A stretch of DNA of 64,000 nt, from positions 4,898,001 through 4,962,000 of the forward strand of contig NC_019892.1 in NCBI RefSeq assembly GCF_000242455.2, read 5' to 3'. This document shows positions 34,470 to 43,694 of the stretch, piece by piece. The stretch is from Singulisphaera acidiphila DSM 18658 (GTDB taxonomy: Bacteria; Planctomycetota; Planctomycetia; Isosphaerales; Isosphaeraceae). Within the stretch, counting starts at the first letter, position 1; each line of letters begins with the position of its first letter. The position numbers and the translations under genes were made by a program. The notes beneath the pieces are model-generated. The model was not told the DNA's origin. It ran no database searches and saw only the letters and a program-made list of their open reading frames with translations.

Positions 34470-35567
34470 ATGCTAAAGATGAGTCCGTGCGGTGGGAAGG
34501 AGCTTCGCGCCTTGATCGACGACGCCATCCTCGGGACGGTTTCCGCCGTTCCGGATTCGAATCCACCACGCAAGGGGCTGAAGCGGCTCTTGCGGGTTGC
34601 CTCGTACGGGCTCGGGTTTGGGCTGTTGGGGTGGGCGCTCTGGAGGAATCAGGGCTCGGTACGCGAGGTGATCGGGCGCAGGCCCAACCTTTATGATTTG
34701 GCGTTGGCCTTGGTGCTGGGGGAAATCGCCCTGTTGAGCACGTTCGCCCGCTGGTATCTGCTGGCCCGGGTCCAGGGGGTGCCGTTGACGTTCCGCCAGG
34801 CCGTTCGCATCGGCTTTCTCGGCCATGCGTCTGAGCTCGTCGTTCCCGGGCAACTCGGGGGGGACGTGGTCAAGGTGGCCGCCTTCTGTCGAGGAGAAGG
34901 AGAAGGACGGCAAGACCGAAAGCGGGCCCCCGGGATTGCGTCGGTCCTGTTCGACCGGGTCACGGGGGTCTTCGGCCTGTTCCTGCTGGTCAGTCTGATG
35001 GGAACGCTCCAGTGGTCCACGGCGGCCGTCGCCGTCCGGCGGCTGATCGAGGTCGTCTGGCTGGTCACGGGCGCGGGCCTGATCGGCTTTGCGGTGTTGT
35101 TCCTGCCGGCCACGGCGGTCTTTTTGCGGCGGATCTTGGGAGAGGGGGGGCTCCCCGGGAAGCTGGCCGGTCTCTGGGATGCAGCGGCGGCGTATCGCGG
35201 CCATCCGTTGGCTGTCGTCATGGCCCTGGCGATGGCGATGGCCAGCCATGCGTTCTATGCCTTCTCGTTCTATGCGGTGATCCGTGCGCTCTTCCCGATC
35301 GCTCCCCCCCTGACCACCAGCCTTGTCATCATCCCCTTGATCCTCTTCACGGCGATCGTCCCCCTTCCGTTCGGGGCCCTCGGTGTCGGTGAGGAGGTCA
35401 GCGGCGAACTGTTCCGGATGATCGGCCACTCGATCGGGACCCCGGCCATGCTCGGCGCTCGCTGCGTCGGCCTCGGCCTGAGTTGCCTCAGCGTTCTCAT
35501 TTCCTTGTCGTCTACGCGCGGTCCCCTCGCTCCGGAGAGACAGGCAGAGGGGCCGGATCCCTCATGA
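34470..35567 (+). CDS. YbhN/UPF0104 (LPG synthase TM-like) membrane protein
   Basis: About 365 residues with six or more hydrophobic segments. The family pattern RIGFLGHASELVVPGQLGGDVVKV is near residue 110, and PLPFGALGVGEEVSGELF near residue 300. Relatives include the flippase-like half of lysylphosphatidylglycerol synthase and AglD-type glycosylation proteins. The first 45 residues are soluble. Start choice is weak: ATG 34470 and 34479 and TTG 34467 are all in frame and no clear ribosome site is visible. Its 3' end overlaps the convergent gmhB gene by 6 bp. Its place at the end of a sugar region suggests a role in moving a lipid-linked product. Confidence 0.78.
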   Translation: MLKMSPCGGKELRALIDDAILGTVSAVPDSNPPRKGLKRLLRVASYGLGFGLLGWALWRNQGSVREVIGRRPNLYDLALALVLGEIALLSTFARWYLLARVQGVPLTFRQAVRIGFLGHASELVVPGQLGGDVVKVAAFCRGEGEGRQDRKRAPGIASVLFDRVTGVFGLFLLVSLMGTLQWSTAAVAVRRLIEVVWLVTGAGLIGFAVLFLPATAVFLRRILGEGGLPGKLAGLWDAAAAYRGHPLAVVMALAMAMASHAFYAFSFYAVIRALFPIAPPLTTSLVIIPLILFTAIVPLPFGALGVGEEVSGELFRMIGHSIGTPAMLGARCVGLGLSCLSVLISLSSTRGPLAPERQAEGPDPS

Positions 35568-36242
35568 CAATAAACTGGGGGCGAGGATCAAGTCGGCGGC
35601 GGCGGCCAGGTCTTCGGTGACATGGAAGGCGGCGGCCGTCTCCTTCTCCGCTTCGTCGAGGCCTTTGCCGGTTTGCACGAGAATACTGCCGCGACAGCCG
35701 GCGTTGACTCCGGCCAGAACGTCGCTGAGCATGTCGCCGATCATCCACGAGGCGTCGAGGTCGAGCCCGAGCGCGTGGGTCGCGCGGAAGAGCATCCCGG
35801 GTCCTGGCTTGCGGTCGATATGTTCGATCCGGCTCCGGTCGGCGATCGCGGGGGGCTCGGGGCAGAACTCGATGGCGTCCACGGCCGTGCCCGCGTCGGC
35901 GAGCTGCCGGTTCATCTCGTCATGGATCAGGCCGAGCTGCGCTTCGGTGATCATGCCCCGGCCGACCGCCGACTGATTCGTGACCACCACGCAAGCGAAG
36001 CCAGCAGCTCGGAGCCGCCCGATGGCCTCCGCTGCGCCCGGCAGCAGGCGCACTTGTCGGACGTCGGACAAATAGTGGACGTGCTCGATGATCGTCCCGT
36101 CGCGGTCGAGGAAGACGGCCGGCTTCCCCCCAGGGACTGAGGGACGCTCGAACGGGGCGGCGGCGGAAATCGACCGCGCTGGATTGCGATGGGACTGCGG
36201 CTCTTCCTTACCGGTCAACGGAAAATCCCTTCTCGTCACCAT
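35562..36242 (-). CDS. gmhB: D-glycero-D-manno-heptose 1,7-bisphosphate 7-phosphatase (HAD family)
   Basis: A 226-residue HAD phosphatase. VFLDRDGTIIEHVHYL near residue 43 holds the nucleophile Asp and general acid Asp, VVTNQSAVGRG holds the next motif, and KPGPGMLFRATHALGLD and MIGDMLSDVLAG complete the site; CPEPP indicates part of the zinc loop region. GmhB removes the C7 phosphate in ADP-heptose or GDP-heptose synthesis. GmhA and HldE partners are not in the window. The N-terminal 35 residues precede the fold and the exact start is uncertain. The gene converges with the YbhN-like gene with a 6-bp overlap. Confidence 0.88.
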   Translation of the reverse strand: MVTRRDFPLTGKEEPQSHRNPARSISAAAPFERPSVPGGKPAVFLDRDGTIIEHVHYLSDVRQVRLLPGAAEAIGRLRAAGFACVVVTNQSAVGRGMITEAQLGLIHDEMNRQLADAGTAVDAIEFCPEPPAIADRSRIEHIDRKPGPGMLFRATHALGLDLDASWMIGDMLSDVLAGVNAGCRGSILVQTGKGLDEAEKETAAAFHVTEDLAAAADLILAPSLLS

Positions 36243-36851
36243 GGCGACTTGTCCTGCTCACGATCCTGTCGAAACGTCCGGCTCACCCGACCTGAACCCG
36301 AACGCGGCTGGGTCGACGCGCTCTCGTGCGTTTTTTTCGGTTTCCGCAAGGAGGGGCCGATCCTACCATCCGATTTCCTGCGCGGTAAAGAGCGGGAGTA
36401 GCCGGGGAATTGCGACCCGGGAGAGGCTCTCGTAAAATTTACAAAGTGGAGATGATCTCGTTCGAGGTTGTCTGGTCGTCGCTCTCGTTTTCGGGGGCGC
36501 GATTGCGGATCATCTCATTTCTTATGTTTTTTTTTGCCGGATCGCGAGGATCCGGAACGAGGTTTGCGACAAATCGCTGCGCCCGCGATCAAGCCAATTC
36601 GGCTGCAAAACGTGCCACTTTTGTCTGGGGCCGTTGCGTGGAGAGGGGCGCAAGTGTCGCCGGGATCATTTGTGATTTTGAGCGAGTCGTCCCTGTCAGT
36701 ACTTCTGTGAGCTTTTACGCGTTACAATGGATCGTCCGTTGGGACGTTTTCGGTTCCATTGAGATCCGATCGGTTCGTAAAAGGGGTGCGTCCCACGCGA
36801 TTTCTCCGATAGGCTCGAGGGCAACGGCGCGACCGTCGCCAGGAGGATTTG
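36243..36851. other. Intergenic, 609 bp, no convincing gene
   Basis: The stretch separates divergent gmhB and FHA genes. A frame open from 36410 runs into the FHA gene in another phase and has no family features, so I do not call it. T-rich tracts occur near 36330 and 36530. AGGAGGA at 36841-36847 is the ribosome site of the FHA gene. Promoters for both flanking genes should lie here, but none is clear. Confidence 0.6.
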
Positions 36852-38261
36852 GTGAACCCGACCTCAAACGAGACCCTCTCGACGTTCTCCGAATCGTGCG
36901 GTGCGGGGGCATTGCAGTTGAATGTCCTTGCTGGCGAGGGAAGTCCCGGGACGCAACGATCTTTCGATCAGCCCTTCTTGGTCGTCGGGCGCAGCCCCGA
37001 CGCGGACTTGCGGATCGACTCCGACCAGGTGAGCGCGCGGCATTGCTACTTGCAGGTGATCGGGGGACGCCTGGTCTCCATCGATCTCGATGGCCAAGGG
37101 GGTGTCCTCATTGATGGGACACCTCAGCGGTTTGGTTGGGTCACGCCCGTGACTCAGCTTCAAATTGGTCCGGCCGTGTTTCGGGTTCAGGGAGAGGGGG
37201 AGGGGGGGGAGCCACGACTGCATCCGCTCTCCACTCTCTATGCGCGGACGCTGCCAACGACCGCCCTGGAGATCGACGGCGTTGTGGGGCAGACCTATGG
37301 GTGGCGGATGAGCCGGGCCCTTGCCCTGATCGGCCGCTCGACCGCTTGCCAGGTTCGCCTGATGAACCCGTCGATCTCGAATTTTCACGCCGCCCTGGTC
37401 CGGACTCCCTCGGGCGTCTGGATTGTCGACCTCCTCTCTCGCGAAGGGCTTGAGGTCGACGGGGCGTACGTGCGGGCCGCCCGGCTCGAAGAGGGGTCGG
37501 CCTGCCGGTTGGGAACCTTCACGCTTCGTTTCTGTCGCGGGACGCTCGCCCCCACCCCGCCTCGTCGATCCGAGGTGTCTCGGTTATTGTCAGCGCCGGC
37601 GTCCTCGGCTCCACAGGCCGCGAATTCTGCAGAACGCTCGGTGCTCCTGGCGGCTCCCACGACGGCGGAGACCCTGTTTTCGCTGGCGGCCACCCGGTCG
37701 TCGAATCCGGCCGGAGGCGAGTCGACGCTCCGGCCGACCTGGAATCCGCTGGAGCCGGCTCTCGACGCTCCCCAGCAGTCGATCATGATGCTGCTGGCGC
37801 AAATGCTGGGCACCATGCATCGCGATCACATGGACTTGGTCAAGGATGAGCTGGTCGAGATCCGTCGGCTCGCCGAGGAAATGCACGCCCTTCGCGTGGA
37901 GATCGGCCAACGCCCCGCGACTGAGCCCGCCGCCCCGGTTCCTCCCGAGGTCACGGCCGCGCCGGCGAAGGGACCGGTCGTTGAGCCGGTCGCCATCGGC
38001 CCGGCCGCGCCGGCGGATGCCGCTCGGGTTGCGGGGAATGCCGGTCCGGGGCCGGGACCGGGAGCGGGAGCGAACCGAGGGGAGGAGGCCGCCAGTGTGC
38101 CGCGCGATCCCAGGGAGTGCCTGGCCATCGCCAGCCGGTTCCTTGCCTCGTACGAGCGGAAACAGGAGGGGCACTGGTCGCGCATTCTCCGCGTTCTCAC
38201 CGGCGCCTCGCGGAACCAGGACCCGGGGCGAGGGCCGCTCGAACAGGCCCCGCTCGGGTGA
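36852..38261 (+). CDS. Protein with two FHA domains and a proline/alanine-rich region
   Basis: About 469 residues. The first FHA domain covers roughly residues 15-105 (FLVVGRSPDADLRIDSDQVSARHC) and the second roughly 130-220 (LALIGRSTACQVRLMNPSIS, NFHAALVRTPSGVWIVDL). Both keep the Gly-Arg and Ser/His positions that bind phosphothreonine. After residue 230 the chain is rich in Ala, Pro and Ser, with a helical stretch MMLLAQMLGTMHRDHMDLVK near 315. No membrane helix is seen. It probably binds targets phosphorylated by Hanks-type kinases, such as that at 48300-53402. GTG 36852 is preferred over TTG 36849 because of AGGAGGA at 36841-36847. Confidence 0.86.
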   Translation: MNPTSNETLSTFSESCGAGALQLNVLAGEGSPGTQRSFDQPFLVVGRSPDADLRIDSDQVSARHCYLQVIGGRLVSIDLDGQGGVLIDGTPQRFGWVTPVTQLQIGPAVFRVQGEGEGGEPRLHPLSTLYARTLPTTALEIDGVVGQTYGWRMSRALALIGRSTACQVRLMNPSISNFHAALVRTPSGVWIVDLLSREGLEVDGAYVRAARLEEGSACRLGTFTLRFCRGTLAPTPPRRSEVSRLLSAPASSAPQAANSAERSVLLAAPTTAETLFSLAATRSSNPAGGESTLRPTWNPLEPALDAPQQSIMMLLAQMLGTMHRDHMDLVKDELVEIRRLAEEMHALRVEIGQRPATEPAAPVPPEVTAAPAKGPVVEPVAIGPAAPADAARVAGNAGPGPGPGAGANRGEEAASVPRDPRECLAIASRFLASYERKQEGHWSRILRVLTGASRNQDPGRGPLEQAPLG

Positions 38262-38386
38262 ACACGCCTTGCAAACGGGAGAAATGGCGGTTTATCTTTC
38301 GTTGATTTGGGTTTAGTAAGGCGGCGAACGGGCGGAAATCTCCAGAATCGTTCCAGATTAGTGAATGAAAAAACCGTGTCAGTTGC

Positions 38387-38414
38387 TTGACAGAGGTTTC
38401 TGGAGGTGTAAAAT
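38387..38414 (+). promoter_or_regulatory. Promoter candidate for the small secreted protein
   Basis: TTGACA at 38387-38392 and TAAAAT at 38409-38414 are 16 bp apart, a good match to a sigma-70 promoter. The start site would lie about 240 bp before ATG 38662, so a long leader is implied. Nothing else is seen in 38262-38661. Confidence 0.6.
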
Positions 38415-38661
38415 TTCTGAACCTTGGAAGGTTGGGATGGTTCAGTTTGCGCTGGCAGATTGTGGAAAATTACCGGCTTACTGCAACCTTGACGATTTTT
38501 TTGGTGGTATTTGTTAGGTGAGTGGCCGGAGAGTCGACCGAGCAAGGGGTTGATTCTCGCTTTTGGTTCGACGATAACTATGATGCGTGCGATCATCCGA
38601 TCGCTTTCGAGATGCGATTCGGTTTGACGAAACGATCACTTTCTTCTGTAGGAGGCTGCCG

Positions 38662-39126
38662 ATGACTGTTTCTCGCAAAGTCTTGAGCTTGGCTGTCCTC
38701 GTTGGAGGGTGGTCGATCCTATCTCCCACCTTCGCCGAGGCGAAGACTCGCCCTAACGTTAAAAACCAGAAGGCGCTTCGCGCCCTGGTGAGCGCCCGCC
38801 AGACCGAGAGCCTGAGCCCCGATTTGGGCTTTGGGTCGGTGACCCTGCCGCTCAACCAGAGGCAGGTCAATCAGTTCCTCAACAACTACTTCCGTCAGCC
38901 CAACGCGCGGATCTCCGCGTCCTTGCGGGCGAACCCGTACTCGGCTGAGGCGAACGCCCGCCGTGCCTTCGCTCTCGAAGTCTTCCGTGAGCGAGCGATG
39001 TTGAAGATCAGCGGTATCGCGGGGGGCGTCTTCTTCTCGCCTCCGGCCGGGACCCCCTATTACCCGGTGGCTGCGAATAACTTCCTGCAGCGCCTGCCGA
39101 TCTTCCGGGTCCTTGGCATCTTCTGA
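38662..39126 (+). CDS. Small secreted protein, function unknown
   Basis: A 154-residue protein with a clear signal peptide (basic MTVSRK, hydrophobic VLSLAVLVGGWSIL, cleavage after AEA near residue 27). The mature part is basic and rich in Asn, Arg and Ala, with no cysteine and no domain I recognise. ATG 38662 has GGAGG at 38651-38655. A promoter candidate upstream and a strong terminator just downstream suggest a single-gene transcript that may be highly expressed. Confidence 0.75.
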   Translation: MTVSRKVLSLAVLVGGWSILSPTFAEAKTRPNVKNQKALRALVSARQTESLSPDLGFGSVTLPLNQRQVNQFLNNYFRQPNARISASLRANPYSAEANARRAFALEVFRERAMLKISGIAGGVFFSPPAGTPYYPVAANNFLQRLPIFRVLGIF

Positions 39127-39159
39127 GCCTGAACCCAGCGAGTCGGCCTTGATTTCGGG

Positions 39160-39199
39160 AGGGATGGTGTGGCTTCACTGCCGTACCATCCCTTTTTTT
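39160..39199 (+). terminator. Rho-independent terminator
   Basis: AGGGATGGT at 39160-39168 pairs exactly with ACCATCCCT at 39185-39193, followed directly by a T7 run. It lies 33 bp after the small secreted protein gene. The rest of 39127-39505 holds no gene; TTGACA at 39339-39344 could belong to a promoter of the sigma-factor gene, but no well-spaced -10 is seen. Confidence 0.88.
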
Positions 39200-39505
39200 G
39201 TGTTGCGGCGGCCCGCTCTTTCTCTCATTCTATTTCATGGTTCCTTCCTGGGGGGAAGAGGGGGGGCGGCTCCCGCCTGGGTGGCCTTCCAAGCCGTTGT
39301 CAGTCTCGTGTTTTACTCCTGGTTTGTGAAGAATTTCGTTGACATAAAGGGGTGGCGAGCGTCTTGTATTAAGAATTGTGAAGCTCACGTTCGCCGTAAA
39401 GAACTAAATAAATAAGAGTTAATAGATCCGAGGGGGCGGATTCTTCAGCTTCGCGCCGATCGGCCAACTTTGGGCCAACCGGAATGGACGGCGTGTGGAG
39501 GCGTG

Positions 39506-40150
39506 ATGGACAACGAGAAGCGGCACGAGATCAAGGTGATGGTTGATGTCACCGTGGAGTCGTTGATCGAGGATGCGCGAGGTGGCGCTCAGAAATCGTT
39601 GGGGGACGCGCTCGAGGCGCTCCGGCCATACCTGGTCCGAATCGCGATGAACGAGCTGGCCCCCGATCTTCGGCCCAAGGGGGATGTGTCGGATTTGGTG
39701 CAGGAGACGTTTCTCGAGGCCGCACGCGACTTCGGGAACTTCACTGGTCGGACGGGCCCCGAATGGCGGTCGTGGTTGCGACGGATCTTTTTCAACAACC
39801 TGAATCTGCTGGCGCGGACTTACCGCAACACCATCAAACGCGACGTCGGCGTGGAGGTCTCCCTCGACCAGGTGAAGGCGGCGGGGGTCAACGACCACAA
39901 CCTGGTTCTCAGCGGTTCATCGCCAAGTTCCGTGGTGATGAAGAAGGAAATGGGCGAGGTCATCCAGGATGCCCTGACCCAGCTCACCGATCGGGAACGC
40001 CAGTTGCTCATCATGAGGTTCCGGGAGCAATGCACCTTCGAGGAGATGGGTCGAAGGCTTGGCTACTCGCCGGTCGCCGCCCGCAAGGCCCTGCGTAAAG
40101 CGGTCGCCCGCGTGCGGGAGCAAGTGGATTTCTCGTCAATGGCCGGTTGA
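39506..40150 (+). CDS. ECF-type RNA polymerase sigma factor
   Basis: A 214-residue sigma factor. Region 2 is seen in SLGDALEALRPYLVRIAMNEL and DVSDLVQETFLEAARDF (core binding and -10 recognition). Region 4 has ALTQLTDRERQLLIMRFREQCTFEEMGRRLGYSPVAARKALRKAV with its helix-turn-helix. ATG 39506 follows GTGGAGG at 39495-39501; a start at 39539 (MVDVTVESL) is also possible. No anti-sigma gene is adjacent; the next gene is on the other strand. It resembles the planctomycete ECF groups often linked to Ser/Thr kinases. Confidence 0.9.
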   Translation: MDNEKRHEIKVMVDVTVESLIEDARGGAQKSLGDALEALRPYLVRIAMNELAPDLRPKGDVSDLVQETFLEAARDFGNFTGRTGPEWRSWLRRIFFNNLNLLARTYRNTIKRDVGVEVSLDQVKAAGVNDHNLVLSGSSPSSVVMKKEMGEVIQDALTQLTDRERQLLIMRFREQCTFEEMGRRLGYSPVAARKALRKAVARVREQVDFSSMAG

Positions 40151-40242
40151 GGCTGTCGACAGCGATCTTCGTACGGGGCGAAGGGGCAGGGGTCGGTCGG
40201 ACCCCGGCCCCCTCGTTGTGAGCCACGCGCGGGCGAACGGTT

Positions 40243-41640
40243 CTAGGGAGCGGGAGCCGGTGTGGGGCGGCTCGTCCCCATGGTCTTGATTCGCTCGGCC
40301 GCCAGGCGGGCCGTGGGGGTCTTCGGATAGACTCGCACGATCTGTTGAAAGTATCCCGACGCCAGTTCCCGGTTGCCCGACGCCTCGATGGTGCGCGCTT
40401 GCTTCATCAAGAGGCCCGCGCGCACCTCCTGGGCGTCGACTTCCAGCCTTTCGGTCAGCCCCTTGATCCGCCCGACGGCGATTCGGGTCTCCTGCGACCC
40501 TGGGTGCGTGCGTTCGAGGGTTCGATAGGCGACGAGGGCTTCCACGGCCTTGCCGGCCGCATCCCGCTCTTGGGCCATCGTGAGGAGCTCCGGCGCGGAG
40601 AGAGGCTTCGTCGGCGCTGAGACGAGGGCCCGCGCGGGATTCGGAAGCGATCGCCGGGCGGGCTGGGGTCCCCCAATGCCGGTTCGTTGCGACGTGGAGG
40701 CGTCTCCCGGCGCCGGGCTCGCGGGCTGGGAACTCTCCCTCGTCACGACGTCGGCCCGTGGCAATAGCGACGGCGACGGGGCCGAAGGTGAGGATGTGTC
40801 CAGGATAACAGGGGCCGTTGACGCGAAGGCCACGGGTCGAGCCGGCGACGACGCTTCGGGGCGTGGAGCCTGAGTCGCAATGGCAGGCGCTCCCGACGCT
40901 GTGGCTCGGCCGGGCTTGGCCGTGGTTTCGCGCTCGATGCGCGCGGGTGCGAGGGGAAGTTTGCCCCTTTCTTGATTCGTGACAGGAATGTCCGTGGTTT
41001 CGCGCTCGATGGGCGTGGGGGCGGACACAAGAGCAGGAGTTTCAGGCCCCTTGGTCTTTTCCCGGGGGCTGGCGGGAGCGTCAACGATTTCGAGCTCGAT
41101 CCGAGTGGGGGCGGGAGCTGGGGCAGCAGCAAGAGTCTTGGGGGCTTCGGTTTCCGCTCCGACTCCAAGGGGCGCTGGCGGTGGGATCAGGCGGGTGATA
41201 TGGAAGTCGAGGGTGTAGAGCGTCTGGCCCTGGAACGGGCCGGCAAGCACCTTGATCGCAAAATAGGTGCATTTGAGCGGCGGCCCCTCCTTGGCCCCCG
41301 CGACCTCGACCGTCTCGACGGCGAGCAGTTGAACGTCCGTTTTGGGGGCCAGGTGGACGAGTTTCGCCTCGGCGGCGGGGTCGCCGGCCGCCTGGTTTTC
41401 ATCGTCCGGGGCGAGCATGCTTTTGATGAAATTGCGGCAGTCCGGACTGGTCGAGGCGCACCAGAGGTCGAACGGGATCTTCTCGGAATCGAGCGAGTAG
41501 AGCACGGCCCGATCGCCAACCTTCGGCACGTAATCCGGGTCGGGGATCACGGCTGCGGCCTTCTCCCCGGCTGTCGGCTCGCCCCCGATCACGAGGACAG
41601 GCCAGAGAAGAACAAGCAGCATCCCCATCATCCTGTGCAT
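40243..41640 (-). CDS. Secreted protein with Pro/Ala-rich linker and TPR-like C-terminus
   Basis: A 465-residue protein with signal peptide MMGMLLVLLWPVLVIGG and GAGG before the ATG. Residues 30-165 form a globular part beginning VGDRAVLYSLDSEKIPFDLW with a pair of cysteines. Residues 170-350 are a low-complexity Ala/Pro/Thr linker with recurring IERETT and IELEIV segments. The C-terminal 110 residues look like two tetratricopeptide-like helix pairs (GKAVEALVAYRTLERTHPGS, ELASGYFQQIVRVYPKTPTA). It is probably periplasmic. No function is recognised. The gene downstream on the same strand order (41734-42777) is also a secreted Pro-rich protein. Confidence 0.72.
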   Translation of the reverse strand: MHRMMGMLLVLLWPVLVIGGEPTAGEKAAAVIPDPDYVPKVGDRAVLYSLDSEKIPFDLWCASTSPDCRNFIKSMLAPDDENQAAGDPAAEAKLVHLAPKTDVQLLAVETVEVAGAKEGPPLKCTYFAIKVLAGPFQGQTLYTLDFHITRLIPPPAPLGVGAETEAPKTLAAAPAPAPTRIELEIVDAPASPREKTKGPETPALVSAPTPIERETTDIPVTNQERGKLPLAPARIERETTAKPGRATASGAPAIATQAPRPEASSPARPVAFASTAPVILDTSSPSAPSPSLLPRADVVTRESSQPASPAPGDASTSQRTGIGGPQPARRSLPNPARALVSAPTKPLSAPELLTMAQERDAAGKAVEALVAYRTLERTHPGSQETRIAVGRIKGLTERLEVDAQEVRAGLLMKQARTIEASGNRELASGYFQQIVRVYPKTPTARLAAERIKTMGTSRPTPAPAP

Positions 41641-41733
41641 ATTCGCCTCGGAGCCATTGGGCTATTCTTTATTTTTGGCTTGTGGAGTGGGTGCACATCG
41701 CATCACCGCGCTCCCAAAACGGGAGCATGCCGT

Positions 41734-42777
41734 TTATCTCAAGCGAGGAGCCGGTTGGTTTCCGCCGCCGCTTCCGCTTCCAACGGCCGGCGCCGTGATC
41801 GGGGCGAACCGGAGCCGAGGCAGGTCCGCAAGCGTGAGGGTTGGCACGAGGTCGAACCCGGGGAATTCGCGCCGAGCCGCCGGCCACGGCGTGCGGGCCA
41901 CGGCGGTGCCTCCCTGGCGTGGGGGCGTTGTGGCCGAAGATGACGTTCCGTTGGCCTTAGGTGCCGGGGAGAGCCGGTCGCGGACCGGCTTCGGCTTTGG
42001 CTGGAAGATGAGATAAGGCGGTGGATTCCGATTTTGGGCCGGGGTGCCCGGCAGCCGTACCGGGACGCGCTCGATCGCAGCCAGCATGGTCGGCTTGCGC
42101 CCCTCAGGCCGCGCGGTCTGGTTCGTTGCGGGGGAGTGCCCCGCGTTCGCGTTCGCCGCGCCCCGCTTCGGCGCGAAGAAGAGCAGGCGGGGTTGGGGCG
42201 GCGTCAGCGGGAGCCCGTCGCCAGCGACCGCGGCCTTTAGGGCCAAGGCCGGCCGCTTCGAACTTGGATCGAGACCGGAGCCGGGAGTCGGAGGTGGCCC
42301 CGGGGGAACTTGCCCGGTCGCAGGCGCAGTTGTCGGCGTCTGGGCGGTCTTCTTTTTCTCGGGCGTGAAGAAGCGGTAGGAAGGACGCCGTTCGTCGACG
42401 GGAGCGGGCGTTATGGGGGGCGTTTTTTTCCCAGGAGTGAAGAAAAGGTAAGCGGGACGTTGCGCCTCGACGAGAGGGCCGGCGGCAGTTTGCCCCTTCT
42501 CAGCCCCTGCCGGGTGCTGGGGGGGGCGTTTGCTTCCCGAGAAGAAGAGATAGGCTTGATGAGGCGATCTACGGGCCGCGGACACCGGAAGGGAAGCGTT
42601 CGCCTGGGGTGGCTGTTTGGGGCTTGGACTCGAGCCTGCGAGGGCTCCGCCCGGTTCCCCGGCGCGGGCCGGTCCGGCGCAGAGCATCCCGGCCACGAGC
42701 CAGGCTCCCGTCATTCCGGCCAGGGCAAGCCGGTGCACTCGAAAAATCAAGGCATGACGGGGCACCGTCGCTCCCAT
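41734..42777 (-). CDS. Secreted proline-rich protein with five FF-P-K repeats
   Basis: A 347-residue protein starting MGATVPRHALIFRVHRLALAG with a signal peptide ending near GPARAG. ATG 42777 is preferred because CAGGAGACG stands about 9 bases before it; ATG 42807 is in frame. Five copies of a short motif occur near residues 76, 110, 134, 198 and 255: YLFFSGSKRPP, YLFFTPGKKTPP, YRFFTPEKKKTA, LLFFAPKRGAA and YLIFQPKPKP, separated by Pro/Ala-rich spacers. I know no family with this pattern. It is encoded 93 bp upstream of the TPR-like secreted protein, so the two may be co-transcribed. Confidence 0.68.
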   Translation of the reverse strand: MGATVPRHALIFRVHRLALAGMTGAWLVAGMLCAGPARAGEPGGALAGSSPSPKQPPQANASLPVSAARRSPHQAYLFFSGSKRPPQHPAGAEKGQTAAGPLVEAQRPAYLFFTPGKKTPPITPAPVDERRPSYRFFTPEKKKTAQTPTTAPATGQVPPGPPPTPGSGLDPSSKRPALALKAAVAGDGLPLTPPQPRLLFFAPKRGAANANAGHSPATNQTARPEGRKPTMLAAIERVPVRLPGTPAQNRNPPPYLIFQPKPKPVRDRLSPAPKANGTSSSATTPPRQGGTAVARTPWPAARREFPGFDLVPTLTLADLPRLRFAPITAPAVGSGSGGGNQPAPRLR

Positions 42778-43331
42778 TTGAACGTCTCCTGACGTCGAGC
42801 TATTCAACGCGAGCCCGCTTGAACATCGGGAGTCACGTAGTGAGCAAATCCTGTCGCTATGATCGGAACAGTTGACCCAAGAGTTGAGCGGAGTCGTTCC
42901 GGAAAGCCGTGAGCCGCTTCAAGCTTTGGCACGGTCGGCGGACTTGGATCGAGGCTTGACAGTTTCTTTTTGTTTTTTTTCGGCCGGTCCGGCGCAGGGC
43001 GTTTCGGCCGTGGCGATCGCAGAGCGTTGCATGTATGAGGAGAAGACGCACAATAAAGGTGTTGCAGTTCATAGACTTTTGAAAAAAATGATCGTGTTAT
43101 CTGACGAGGTCATGATAGATTAAGGGTTCACGCTCCTTGAAACCACGGTCTTAGGCAGCAAGTCAACATCCGGACGGGGCAAGGCCCCGGACTTCACCTG
43201 CCGGTGTCCTGGCTTCGATAGCGTGGAGTGGACCTGAGAATTGGCCTCGAACCTCGGGAGGGATCCGCAGCGGAGGAGTCTCCGCAGTCTCGCCGAGGTC
43301 TGGGCGCAAACCAAATAGGGGGCATCTTGAG
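42778..43331. other. Intergenic, 554 bp, no convincing gene
   Basis: The region lies between the minus-strand Pro-rich gene and the ArsR gene. It contains TTGACA at 42956-42961 followed by a T-rich tract (42964-42980) with no proper -10 at the expected distance. Short frames such as 42872-43123 show no family features. Confidence 0.55.
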
Positions 43332-43694
43332 ATGGCTACGACTGATACTCGTGCGGAAGTTCTGATGCCAAGTGCTCGTTCGGCAGCCGCGAAGGCTCGG
43401 GTCAAGAAGGATGCCGAGCAGCGGTTCAAGCGGGCCCAGCGGGCCTCGATTCTCCTGAAGCACGTCAGCGACGCTACCCGGCTCCAGGTTATTTTGCTCC
43501 TCGCCGACGGCGAGCGGCATGTGGGCGACCTGAGTGAATCCTTGAACCAGAGCCAGCCCGCTGTCAGCCACCACCTGGCCCTCATGCGTCACGGGGGAAT
43601 CGTCGTCCCGCGCCGCCAAGGGAAAAATAACTACTACAGCCTCACGGACTCGGGCGAAATTCTGGCCAAGGTCGTTCAGGCCATGACCTCTTGA
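43332..43694 (+). CDS. ArsR/HTH_5 family regulator
   Basis: A 120-residue winged-helix protein. After a basic N-terminal tail of about 35 residues, the fold shows LKHVSDATRLQVILLLADGERHVGDLSESLNQSQPAVSHHLALM and the wing GIVVPRRQGKNNYYSLTDSG. The CxC metal site (CVCDL) of ArsR/SmtB is replaced by VGDLS, so it is not a classical metal sensor. No target gene is adjacent; the next 1.5 kb is empty. Confidence 0.87.
   Translation: MATTDTRAEVLMPSARSAAAKARVKKDAEQRFKRAQRASILLKHVSDATRLQVILLLADGERHVGDLSESLNQSQPAVSHHLALMRHGGIVVPRRQGKNNYYSLTDSGEILAKVVQAMTS

Noticed and set aside
36410..37114. 234-codon plus-strand frame before and inside the FHA gene
   Set aside because: It overlaps the well supported FHA gene in another phase and shows no motif or ribosome site.
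39339..39372. TTGACA with TATTAA as a promoter of the ECF gene
   Set aside because: The spacing is 22 bp, outside the usual range, and the alternative TTGTAT at 19 bp is weak.
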